NCBI RefSeq assembly: GCF_010093595.1
Contig: NW_022985441.1
Span: 1,881,162-1,945,161 of the forward strand
DNA: 64,000 nucleotides
Source of the DNA: Mytilinidion resinicola
Taxonomy: Eukaryota > Ascomycota > Dothideomycetes > Mytilinidiales > Mytilinidiaceae
Direction: 5' to 3'
The translations under genes and the position numbers were made by a program. The notes under the pieces are model-generated. The model did no database searches. It had not been told where the DNA came from and worked only from the letters and a program-made list of their open reading frames with translations. Shown one piece after another: positions 33,120-43,165 of this stretch. The stretch's first letter is position 1. The number at the start of each line of letters is the position of its first letter.

Positions 33120-34047
33120 ATGCCCATCCGCAATCCCTTCCGCAAAGCCCCTGGCGGTGTAGAGCTGCAAGAAGAGAACCAACGGCCGGGCGCGGATCGG
33201 GGCTTCCAGCAAACTCCAGTCAACGGGACCAAGCCCGTCGAGATCAAAGAACCGACCGAGTACAAACTCAGTGGTAAGTAAGACCTAAACTGCGTCGCTA
33301 TTGTCTGTGCGGTATAGTGGGGTGACGATAAAGAATTGACGCTTACGCTTCACAGAAATCAACGATAGTGGAGTTTACCTTCCGGTATGGTGCCCAAATC
33401 GTCCTCTATGTGACTTGAGGGCACAATTAAATGTCAGGAATGCATGCGCTGATGCTTAGACTCGCAGCCATCGCCGCCCGAGAAGCCCAGCTTCTGGCAC
33501 AGCAGATCTAATACCTCAACCACATCTTCGAACCACCGAAGCATGCTGAGTGAGACTGAACCTTTCAGTATATCACGAGAGTCATTCGACTCATACAGGA
33601 GATCCTTTGTATGTCAAATACGCTACTCCTTGATTCTTATCCGCTTACACCAATTTACAGGACATCTCCGCCCGCTCTCCAATCCCCGACTGCACCGGCG
33701 ATGGGCGTCTTCGCCAAAGTCTCGACTCTCGTCGAAACCAATATATACCGCGTTCCTCTTTCCAGGACCGCCACATCGACTGCCCCGACGCCACAGCCGA
33801 GGAAGGTTTCGAGGAGGTTGGCTTAAACGACGAGCCCAAGCCAGTCAAGAAGCGGGGTCTCTTTGCTCGCTTTGGCGACAACTCGGATGCGACCGTCAAT
33901 GCCAGCACCGAAAGGCCATCATCGAGCCACCATTCGTTCCACTTCACAGGCCGTAAGAGGGGCCAAAGCGGGCAGGGCGCCGAGTTGAGGAGTATGGGCG
34001 ACAAGCCTCCAAGCGTGCGGACTGAAGTTCCGGTCGAGGCTCGCTGA
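33120..34047 (+). CDS. Small basic protein with LPPSPPEK motif, function unknown
   Basis: Exons 33120-33273, 33356-33384, 33468-33608 and 33661-34047 give 236 aa. Intron joins produce a smooth motif series: PVEIKEPTEYKLSEINDSG, VYLPPSPPEKPSFWHSRS, SISRESFDSYRRSFDISAR, then DEPKPVKKRGLFARFGD. The arrangement (EPTEYKLSEIND...GVYLPPSPPEK..FW) looks like a conserved fungal protein that I recall only as uncharacterised. It has no signal peptide or membrane segment, is rich in Ser/Arg/Pro and is probably largely disordered. The very short second exon (29 nt) is supported by the motif continuity. Confidence 0.72.
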
Positions 34048-34950
34048 GCGCAGCTACATATAATGATAATGGATATGCGGATTTGGGTTTTCCCTTGAAC
34101 CAAGGAGAGAGAACGGCGTTTTGGATCAATCTATACCTGTCGCTGTAGGGGCAGGACATTTCTTGAGAGGTCACTTTTACCAGAGTGCATTGCTATCGCT
34201 TCGCTGCATTTGAGGTATGCGACATCGGTACGTTTGTAGTTATAACTAATAAATGAATTGTAATGGTTTGATGACAAAAGATATAATGACTTTGATATTC
34301 TATTTGGAGGCTCTAAGATAACGTGCAATGTCGAGTCGTCACCGGGCCTACACTTCCCTCGTCTGCGTTGATCGTTCTACAAACAGTACAGACTCAACTT
34401 TCTCGTTGACCAAATACAGCAACTCACACCAGTTGTGAATTTTATCCCACGGGAGGACAATGGACCCTTTACTAGTAACCTAATGTTGCATAAGGACGTG
34501 AATGCCCACTAACTAGACAGAATGATGACATATATATTGAATGCCTAAGACTCCAGACCTAATGGAGAGCCCTGAATGATACCAGGGAAGCAGAAAATGT
34601 TAAAGCATGAGGCAAACTTTCAATTTGATTCTCACCTGACGATGGCTGATCAGAAAAGGTGTGGTCTATCGAAATTGAAGAGCGGGAAATCTCGGATCGG
34701 ATGGCGAATTTTGGGAAGACCCATCACGTGACTAAACTCGTTGCGTCGGTACAGTGACTCGATAGCAGCAACTAAATACACAAAGAAAAGCTAGCTGAGT
34801 ACTTTGGGCTTAAATTTGGGCCTTGAGATGGTTGATAGAGAAATCTAATTGGATTGGGGACCGTAATCGAGTTCTAAGCATGCAGATCGCAAGCTCACAC
34901 TTGCACAAAATCCTATCTATACAAATTAGTTTTAAAGCAATTCTTCCAAT
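34048..34950. other. Intergenic, no gene seen
   Basis: AT-richer sequence between the small basic protein and tRNA-Leu. No further structure recognised. Confidence 0.5.
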
Positions 34951-35054
34951 GGCAAGGTGGCCGAGTGGTTATGGCGTTACGTTTAGGTTAGAGCATCGTG
35001 CTCATTTACTTTCCGTAATTCGAAAGAGCGTGGGTTCGATCCCCACCCTTGTCA
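34951..35054 (+). tRNA. tRNA-Leu(TAG) with 25-nt intron
   Basis: Acceptor GGCAAGG (34951-34957) pairs with 35047-35053, A35054 discriminator. Anticodon stem TTACG with CGTAA (35014-35018), anticodon TAG at 34984-34986, G37 at 34987. Intron 34988-35012 lies at the canonical site and contains a perfect hairpin GAGCA-TCG-TGCTC (34991-35003). A short extra arm (TTCGAAAGAG) is present, as expected for leucine. T arm GTGGG-TTCGATC-CCCAC. T runs at 35060-35063 and 35065-35069 follow as Pol III terminators. Confidence 0.95.
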
Positions 35055-35395
35055 ATCAATTTTCTTTTTGCTCTTAGATAGCTTTGGGATACGCTGCGTA
35101 TCTTTTTGTACTTTGGTTCCTTGCTTTTCTTTTGGTAGTGGGAAGGTTGTGGGGTGGAGGGCGTTCATGTGCTAACGAGCTTGTTAGCGAATAAGTACAA
35201 CACGAAATGGAAGCGCAAATTCTCGAGAGCACGTTGAGGTTAGCAACAGCAAGCGAGTTTGAAGTGCAGTGAATCCAAGCTATGCTTAAAGAAGAGCTAC
35301 TACTAGTAACGAGTAGTGGAAAGAGGTAGCCTCTCATATCATCCATGATATCTAACCAAAGAATCAATCAACGCATACAAGAAGCAAACCCCTCA
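35055..35395. other. Intergenic
   Basis: 3' side of tRNA-Leu (Pol III terminator) and 3' side of the amidohydrolase. No gene seen. Confidence 0.5.
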
Positions 35396-36388
35396 CTATT
35401 TCTTCACCCTAATCCCAAGCAACTTCTCTGCATTCTTGTACGCAATCCCGTCATACTCTGCCTGAGCAACCAACCCGCTAGCCTTCAAATCCGCCAAAAA
35501 GTTCCTCCCGACCTCATTCTCCGAAAACGGATACCCAACCGAAAACATAATCCGATCCGCTGGCATTGTATTCACTAAGCAAGCCATTGGCGCCAGCGAG
35601 AACATCCCGCTCGTCGTTACCCAGATGTTGTTGTACCACACCTCCCCGAAGTCTCGACAAGGCTTCTCCCGCCACCACTGGGTGAGATCGACAATGCGGT
35701 CGAGGACGAATGGGATTGTTTGGCCCATTTGACCGATGATGATCTTGAGACGGGGGAAGCGGTCGAAGATTCCAGCAGCGAATAGGCGGAGAACGCAGAT
35801 TGCCACCTCGGAGTGTGCGCCGAGGTCGAAGGTGGCGATGTGGTGGGCGATGGCTTCTGAGTAGTTACCGCGATAGTATTGAAGGTGTTCCGAGCTTGGG
35901 TAGTGGGATTGGATATAGAGCGGTATGTTAAACTGCTCTGCGGACGCGAAAATGGGCCGGAATCGTTCAGCGTCGAGGAACTCGCCGTTGTGGTGGTGGT
36001 TTATCATTCCCCCAACGAACTTCAGCTTAGAGGCGCAGCGGACGAGCTCATGTGCAGCCTCTGTTGGATTCTCGAGAGATAGAAGAGCGAAGGCTGCAAA
36101 GCGCGTAGGGTTGCACAGGATGGCGGAGTGGAGAGCATCGTTCGCTTTGCGGCATGCAGCAGGTGGACAATTTACGGGGACGTGAGAGAGGATTTGCATT
36201 GCGATGCCAGCAGCGCGCATATGCTGGATCCGTGAGGGTCCGACGCTTTTAAGTTTCTCGAGGTATTTCGGCTCAAGGAGTGCATAGTAGGCGGAGTCTT
36301 GCGGTGAGGCAGAGACTACGTCGCTGAAGATGACCTGCTCCTCTAGGGCGATTATTGGGAGAGGTGCGACTTCCGAGGCAGGCTTCAT
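35396..36388 (-). CDS. Amidohydrolase-2 family protein (dihydroxybenzoate decarboxylase-like), metal ligands missing
   Basis: Intronless, 330 aa, full length for the ACMSD / 2,3-dihydroxybenzoate decarboxylase branch of the amidohydrolase superfamily. Fold blocks are clear: IALEEQ (residues 13-18), GGMINHHHNGEFLDAERFRP, NIPLYIQSHYPS, LKIIIGQMGQTIPFVLDRI, DRIMFSVGYPFSENE. In working enzymes the metal-binding and catalytic residues sit in EEH, LHP, GHMGE and DYP(F/W). Here they are Gln18, Gln160, Gln220 and Gly285. The reading frame is otherwise undamaged, so this may be a pseudoenzyme or a recently inactivated gene. It is divergent from a broken Zn2Cys6 regulator and next to other broken metabolic genes. 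Original substrate probably an aromatic carboxylate, by family only. Confidence 0.82.
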   Translation of the reverse strand: MKPASEVAPLPIIALEEQVIFSDVVSASPQDSAYYALLEPKYLEKLKSVGPSRIQHMRAAGIAMQILSHVPVNCPPAACRKANDALHSAILCNPTRFAAFALLSLENPTEAAHELVRCASKLKFVGGMINHHHNGEFLDAERFRPIFASAEQFNIPLYIQSHYPSSEHLQYYRGNYSEAIAHHIATFDLGAHSEVAICVLRLFAAGIFDRFPRLKIIIGQMGQTIPFVLDRIVDLTQWWREKPCRDFGEVWYNNIWVTTSGMFSLAPMACLVNTMPADRIMFSVGYPFSENEVGRNFLADLKASGLVAQAEYDGIAYKNAEKLLGIRVKK

Positions 36389-37251
36389 GTACGGAACTAT
36401 GAGCTGTTGGCGGACTAATAATGAATTGGGCTAGCAATGAAGAACAAATGAAAGAAAGCACAATCTGATCTAAGGCGTCGACTTAGGGTTGGGAGATGCT
36501 ACTGGCGAATATCTACGCGTCGGGGCATGTATGATGCAGGGAGTGTCCCGGGGTTGTCCCTGACTCTTTCACTACAGCTTTAGAATTCAACTAAGCATTG
36601 TCGCTGCCGTTTCCCAGTACGTCGATGAAGCGAAGATAAAGACATGAAGTACGCGAAAAGACAATAGCCCAATATTCGCGCTCGTAGAAAGTCACTTTCC
36701 CGGGACCGTTGGCTTCTTAGAATAGAATTTCCCATTAGATCAGATACGATAGGGGGCACGGTAAATGCTCCATTAGCTTGACACCGGACTGTCTGATACT
36801 GCTAATATGCGACCCATTGTCCCAGAGTCACGAGCATTCTCCTCATTACATTGGCTATGCCCTTGGAAGAGCCCGCACGGGACTGCAGGCTTGCCAAAGA
36901 CGACTCAAGGTGCATTGGTACCCCTGAATAGTTGGTTCCTTCCTTTTGAGTTGAGAGATCACGGAGATGAGGTATAAAAGTGACGAGAGGCGAACACTAT
37001 CGGGGTTTGAGGGCCGCACGGACCGTACTTAGATCGAACGACAATCCCTCCGACCTCCCCTTGTTCTCCTCCCATCCCACTCTTCAATCATCAGTCGACT
37101 CGGCCCTTCTCTCGAACTCAGTTTATCGTTACGATGGAGCCACGCCTAGCTCGAGGCGTCCGCAGTGGACGCATTGGCATGGTGCACCTTCGCTGTTGCA
37201 ACATTTCGACCTGACCTCTGTGCAATAGCCCGCTGATATCGAGCACGTTCC
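36389..37251. other. Divergent intergenic region (amidohydrolase / regulator)
   Basis: 863 bp between two divergent starts; a likely shared promoter when the cluster was active. No specific operator recognised. Confidence 0.45.
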
Positions 37252-39482
37252 ATGTCGAACACCACTTTCAGCGCAAGTAGGAAATTCCATGATAATCGGC
37301 CTAAAGCGTCTCCGACGAAACGGCAGAGAGTCTCCACCTACCAGCGCTACTAACATAGAAAGGTGCCCTAGCGATAAGCACTGCTTCCCCCCTCAGTTTA
37401 TCCAACTGACGATGCCCAGCAAAAATGTGACAACGATAGGCCCTGCAGCAACTGCGTCAGATCGGGCAAACAATGCAATGAGTTTGGGCCTCAGTCGAGA
37501 CTGGAGTATGTCAACATCCATCGTGAAAGGTCGTGTTTCGTACGACTGACGCTACTCATCCTAGGTCTATTCATGCCCTAACAGGAAGGCTGACACGGCT
37601 GGAGGAAACCAATAGCCGGCTTCGAAACGGAGATGTCTCCACTGTGCGTGCTCCAAGTAGCAGCAATCTGTCCCCGACTGTATCGGTTTCATCGTCGAAG
37701 TTCTTCGAGGCAGATGCCGCGTGCAGCCAAATGAATTTCCCATTTCAGCCCGATCCCGATCATAGTCTGGGCCGAAATGCTCCAGCTATAGGGCTTTTAG
37801 CAACCTTTTCACGATTGCAAACGGCTACAGTGCCCGAGGGCCCTCGAGAAGCTCATGATCTAGGACGGAGCGAGCCAAGATTGCCTCCAGGCGTCATAAG
37901 CATGCTACTGAATATCTACTACGAGAGAATTCACAGCCGATATCCCTTTCTCTAATTTTAAGAATTGCTTGATATGGTGCAGCAATGGCAAGAAGCTGCT
38001 GGAAGGCTGCCCGAAGGGTACTTCTCTACCGGATCCAGTCAAACGAAGAGCCCGGAGCCTTGGAAAGGATTATTCGTCAACATGGTTCTCTCAATCGGAA
38101 ATTTGCTGCAAAAAGACGCTGGGGATCAAAGCACCTTCTCTCATCATACGTTCTATCGACTAGCAGTGACGCGGTTCTTGTCACACGTTTTTGCACAATC
38201 AGAGCGATTGATTCATCTACAAGCGTATCTGCTTCTTGCAATGCATGCTCTGTACAGCCCTTCCACCGAGAAGATCATCTCCGTTGCTTCTGCAACGATG
38301 CGTTACTGTGTCATGGCCCACGTCCGTCTCGCTGAACGAGAACCGGATTAGCTAGGCGCAGCCCGGGTACGATTACAGATTAGAAGACGGGTCTTCTGGT
38401 CTGCCCACGCGCCCATGTTCGATCTGTCGTTCTCCGTGCCCGACGATCAAATTACGGTTCCCATGTATGCCAATGTGGACGATAGTCAGATTTAGGAGTG
38501 GTGTAATTCGGCAAGCAGAGAGGACACTGAAGACCTATAATCTCTCCACACTAGTGTCTCCTCCGCAATGCACGTCGTTTATTGCAGACAGTTACAATCG
38601 GAGATACTCAACCACACATTACATCGTGACTTTGAATCAAAATTTGAAAATAGGCTTGACTGGCGCCAGCGCATCTTAGACGAGTTGGACCAATGAAAAT
38701 CCTCCTGCCATCGCTTTGCTGACGCAAAGTCTAAATCTTATACAAGCGGACACTGGCTAGGAATGATCTACAACTTCAGCTTCGCGATACTCTTTCAACC
38801 CACCAAGTCGACCGTCCGAGGGCCTGCTGGAGACTAGACCGTGAAGGCCTGCACCCACGCATGTCTGACCTTTCGAAAATTGCAGCGCGAAGGATCCATC
38901 TCCGAGCCTTGGATGGGACGCATCGGTCAATTCAAATGCGGGATCACTCTTCTGTATTGCTTCTTCGCCACTCCACCTACCTACCGTACCGATGCTTTCG
39001 ATTCATCAGACGCTTCAGAGGCGATTCGCGCTTGCTGTAACATACTGTCCATCATTGCTGAAATATGGCCACAATCGGAATGTCTAAGAGATGTCTTTGA
39101 CATTGTTGCACGAGAGATACCGCTAATCGATCGTCCGCCTATTCCGCGCAAGGGGCATCCGGATCACGAAAGGAGAACATATTCTTCTCCGCAGCACATG
39201 TGCGAGGACTCCACGAAAGCACTGGAGGCGAGAATGGCTGAGCTAGACCTCATCGTTGTCCATCGTGACACTCTTCGAATGCTAGATGAAATGATGCATG
39301 AAGACTTCCCGCGTCCAGACGAACCCGTGAGGCCAGAAGACCTCTTCAATCAAACTACTGAACACTCTGGGGATCGACAGAACTCGTCTGAACAACCTCA
39401 ACTCAATTCTCAAGTTGCACCTACACATAATACACCAGTGGCGTCTCTAAGCCCATCCATCGCGCACTTCATAGTTCCTTAG
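37252..39482 (+). pseudogene. Zn2Cys6 fungal transcription factor, eight in-frame stops and two lost zinc ligands
   Basis: From ATG 37252 a zinc cluster can be read across an intron at 37363-37419: STYQRY-stop-HRK|QKCDNDRPCSNCVRSGKQC. The spacing C-x2-C-x6-C-x5-C-x2-C-x6-C is exact, but the first two Cys are Tyr (TAC) and the next codon is TAA (37351). After a second small gap (37530-37564) a coiled coil (RSIHALTGRLTRLEETNSRL) and the fungal-specific TF domain follow (MLLNIYYERIHSRYPFL, FTCDPF-like region, YLLLAMHALYSPSTEK, RRRVFWSAHAP). Further stops at 37953, 37959, 38349, 38493, 38538, 38694 and 38835 all lie in one frame with no indel in about 1.9 kb. The Cys-to-Tyr and stop changes are all explainable as C:G to T:A. 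Confidence 0.85.
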
Positions 39483-39596
39483 ACCTCAGCTCTACACTTC
39501 TTGGATTTCCGGGGGGGTTTGAACCCGGTTGGTAGGGAAAGTAGTATTCATGCATGCTTGGTGAAGTTCTACGACTCCTCCTCAACAGTATCATAG

Positions 39597-40720
39597 CTAC
39601 GATGTATTTGCCTCCGTCTCTGTTATCTCAACCCTAGCAACAACATCAAAAAATGCGTCCGCTAGGTATCCGCCGTGTGCTGTTGGTTTTCCGTACTTTC
39701 AAAGTGTCAGCGCCGAGCTCCAAGCAAGAGATATTCGGCTGCTTACCTTGTCCGTTGCCATAACTGGCTTTGACACTTCACGCGTATATCCCGCGATGCC
39801 CATCTCCTTGGGCCGAGAAGCAAATTGTCTGGCATGGAGAGAGAGACCTTGCGTGTTCTAGACTGGCTGAACCTGCGATGGTGGATGAGCATTTCTGTTA
39901 TCTATCCTGGCTAAGAATGGTACACGTACCTGCCATAGAACGCCCATCTTGGCAATATCGGCGGGGAAACTCTCAAATTCTTCCTGCGTGTATCCCGCTT
40001 TCAGGAAATCGTACGCACCCATGTAACCAAATCCGAAAAGACGGTTCGGAAAGACCTTGCGGACCTCGCTATGAAACTCGAACATATCCTTTTTGTCTAG
40101 ATGCCCCCATTTCGTGTTAGCATCGTACTGTTAGAAATATCGCGAGCACAAGCTGGCTGCAGCGCGGATGGGTGTCTTACTTGGCTTGTCCTGTCGGCTC
40201 CACGTCACGTCTCCCAAAGGCGCTGCTAGTATCGCGCGCTCGATGACAGCTTTTGTACTCCATTGCCACATGTACTGGCCCATTGGTGTCCGTGGGAGTT
40301 CCCAATCCCACACGATTTCCTCCCCAAGCATTCGCTTCGAGATCTCCCTCCGTTCCATCAAGGGTGTTATCTTTGTCGTTACCTCTGCTAGGTACGCGCT
40401 GAACTGCGCTGGTGTTGCTTTTTGCTTCACAGCATCGTCGAAGGTCATAACACCTGCGGAGGCTTTCCACTCCCTTTTCACATCCAGATAGGATTTTCCG
40501 ATTGACTTGCCTTTCTCAACAGCAAGATTGAAAGACTCCATGACGTTCGTTTCACCAAGAACGTATTGGCGATCCCGTGGGTCAAGTACACTTTGAGGAG
40601 CACAAGAATTAGCGGATGATAATGCTGTTGCTGGTCCCTAGTCTGCATATCTCACCTCGTTATGAAACTCCGCGTTGTCTGACTCGCATCTGCAAAGAAG
40701 CATTGTGTCCGCGCTACATT
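39597..40720 (-). pseudogene. Isocitrate-lyase-like (ICL superfamily) gene, 5' part lost and stops present
   Basis: The C-terminal half of an ICL/PEP-mutase-superfamily enzyme can be assembled: LDPRDRQYVLGETN, VMESFNLAVEKGKSIGKSY, REWKASAGVMTFDDAVKQKA, GEEIVWDWELPRTPMGQY, intron about 40080-40195, EFHSEVRKVFPNRLFGFGYM, FESFPADIAKMGVLWQ, intron, VQPV-stop-NTQGLSLHARQF, KEMGIAGY, intron, then GGYLADAFFDVVAR and a natural stop at 39597. The TAG at 39858-39860 stands where the family has Trp. Upstream frame (to about 40720) also holds a TGA, and I cannot find the KKCGH catalytic block or the N-terminus. It is probably inactive. Order and spacing follow isocitrate lyase, but it may be a relative with another substrate. 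Confidence 0.65.
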
Positions 40721-41344
40721 CTCGAGTCAGCTATTCTTCTCCAGGAGATGGTTTTCTGTCAAGTTTGTAAGACATTGGCGGATTCAGTAGAAGGAGGGAA
40801 CAACTGACCGGGCTTTACTTGCTAAATGTCTATAGTCCTACCTTCTACCTTGGAAAAAAAATGGTTACTCTAGGTCTCATCTTTAATGTGTTCTACGATC
40901 CTCCGGGCAAGCTTCCAAGAACATGATGTTGCCGCTGAATGCTGCCACCGCTCCTTTGATGCTTTCCGGATATTACAGTCAACGCTAGCAAGAAAATGGT
41001 GAGTTTTTCGAATTGCCACAAATGCTGCCCACTTTCAAATACATCCATTTGATTGACTTGAGGAATAATGATATCAGTCGCAACCGTCACCGACAATGGG
41101 TACACTCATCTGGGCTTGAATGAGTAGCTTCGTCTGACCTCTCCATCTTGGCAATAGGCGGATGGCAGGTCTGTATAATGCATCGTAGGTGGACGATTAG
41201 CTTGCTAGTAGTAGATGATGAGAGATTGATGAAGAGAGGAGATCCTTAGAAGAGGCTGCCTAGCTAACTTGTTACCTAGGCGCGATCATGCTTCAGCCAC
41301 AGAGGCTGAGTCGCCTCGCCTCAACACATCTACCTACCTAAGGT
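40721..41344. other. Degraded region, no gene resolved
   Basis: Expected place of the missing 5' part of the ICL-like gene. A minus-strand stretch around 40880-40960 is somewhat protein-like (GNIMFLEACPEDRR) but is surrounded by stops. Nothing else is supported. Confidence 0.4.
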
Positions 41345-41623
41345 ATGGATCTGAACGAAACACACCAATCCATTAGACCACCTACCAAAGCACCACCCAC
41401 CCTGCATACGAAGAAGGTGACGGCGAACACGGGGGTGCTTGTGGCGTATTACGTGGGTAATGTCGTTGCGCCGCAATTTTTTGAGGTGAGCCTGGCGCCG
41501 CGGTGTCCGCTGGGGGTGTGGGGCGGTTTGGGGAGGTATGGGCTGAGTGTGCTGACGATTGCGGGGTATGGAGGGGTATTACTGCTGGTGGGAGAATTGG
41601 AGGAGGGATGGGGTGGATGGTAA
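41345..41623 (+). pseudogene. MFS permease fragment (allantoate-permease-like)
   Basis: 92-codon open frame with HTKKVTANTGVLVAYYVGNV, VAPQFFEVSLAPRCPLGVWG and YGLSVLTIAGYGGVLLL. This corresponds to the last part of Dal5-type anion:cation symporters, where GHTKK..T then GN.IGPQ.F...AP.YPLG precedes the final helices. Only about one sixth of a normal transporter is present and no partner exons were found. Probably a remnant of the transporter of the neighbouring decayed cluster. Confidence 0.6.
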
Positions 41624-43165
41624 GAGGGGGGGAGGGGGCATGGAGAGACAGATTGGAGGGATTTGACGGATGGGGGAAATGGGGCGTTTTAGGTATGTGT
41701 GGTAGAGGGGTAGAGGACCATGAAGTGTGTATCGACATAACGGATTAATTCGTTATTAGTTCTAGCCCGCAGGCCTGTAAGGGCGGGAGTGTTATGAACC
41801 GACCCTGAATTTGAAGATTACCATGGTGAGTGATCGCTACCTGCCGCGTTCCTCTACCATCCTGCCATATAATCCCTTTAATTTTCACCCGCTTCTCAGG
41901 AAAGTCGCCAAATCATCTCCAAACATTTGGTAACCGTAAGAGCCCAGCCGAGTTCAATGTCACGCAGTGAGACGCAGTGATAATAACGAGGACGCTCAGT
42001 CACGGAGTCCCGCCACCCGATGCATTTGGACCCTTTCCTTTTTTGCTTGTGGGTTCGATTCGCGCTGGGCATGCGCTTTTTATTTTTGGCATTCAGGTTG
42101 GTTTGAGGTGTGAATGGGTGGAGGAGGAAAAGTGTCGGGCTGGTGAATGTAAGAAAGCACAGTGTCTCGCCATGTATATCCGTGTACTTTCCTGCAACTG
42201 TCTATGTATGGGGCGCAACAGATACACTTCAAACCTGTGTACACCCTCTTAATGCTGTCTGAGGGAGGTAGCCTTGTGATTTCACTAATTATCCAAAATG
42301 CCGAACTTTTCTCTCGTTCGTGATCCTGATAATAGTTTGGAACTCCTCACGCAGGGTACGGGTTTCTATGATGAATCCTACAGCGAAGTGTGACGACGGG
42401 ATACTCCAGCTACTGATTTTCGAACAGGCAGTATAAAGTACCCGTGGCCGACATGAGAAGATACTCATCTCCAAAATCGTTCAAAGTTAAATCACATTTC
42501 ATCACAATCACCAGGGGCAATCAGATATAATTACATTTTTTGTCTCATTCGCTGACGATCTAGCTGATCCGTTTTACACAAACCACCCAGATCGCGTTAT
42601 CAGGAGAGGAGATGGAATAACCAGGGTATTGTACACACACACACACGCACATCTCTTGCAAAACCAACTCTTCCAACAGCAACGCAACATCTCTCAAGTA
42701 CTAGCCCAGGAAACGCCATCAAGGTTCCCATATAATTTACAGCCGTTGTAAAACTGCAGTGTCCCAGCCCGCTGATATGCAAGCAGGCAACCGTTTGTTG
42801 TTGTTGTGCTTCTGTTTTCGCAACAATCTGCTTCGATATCGTTCTACAGGCACACCTGACCGACCGACCTAGCCGCTTAACACTATGTCGTCGATTCGGT
42901 TTTCGATTAATCCGCGAAAAAGGCAAGATAGACCCACACAAACGCCGGCGCTTCGAAAAAGGGTATCCCGGAAGAAGAATCCAGGAAAAGGAAACAGCGC
43001 GCGACAAAACCCGAGTCCGGCATGCGCCCATCACATTTTCACCTGCCTGCGTGCACCGAGCAGGGGCGAGGGTATGGAGCCGTCCTGTAAACCCGAAAAC
43101 AAAAGAAAGGGCAAAAATAGAAGATGCCAGAAATCTAAGCCGAGGGGGAAATTAGCTGGGGTTGG
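41624..43165. other. Intergenic, no gene resolved
   Basis: 1.5 kb between the MFS fragment and the PPR gene 3' end. It contains a B-box-like GGTTCGATTCG (42052-42062) near a T run, but no foldable tRNA, and a short (AC)n run near 42632. The 3' UTR of the PPR gene is probably included. Confidence 0.45.

Noticed and set aside
41942..42072. GCCCAGC ... GGTTCGATTCG ... GCTGGGC with a T run, resembling a tRNA with long insertion
   Set aside because: The acceptor and T-arm registers overlap by two bases, the T stem has a mismatch and no anticodon arm is recognisable. At best a degraded Pol III element.
42632..42652. (AC)n run as a functional repeat
   Set aside because: Short ordinary microsatellite in the presumed 3' region of the PPR gene.
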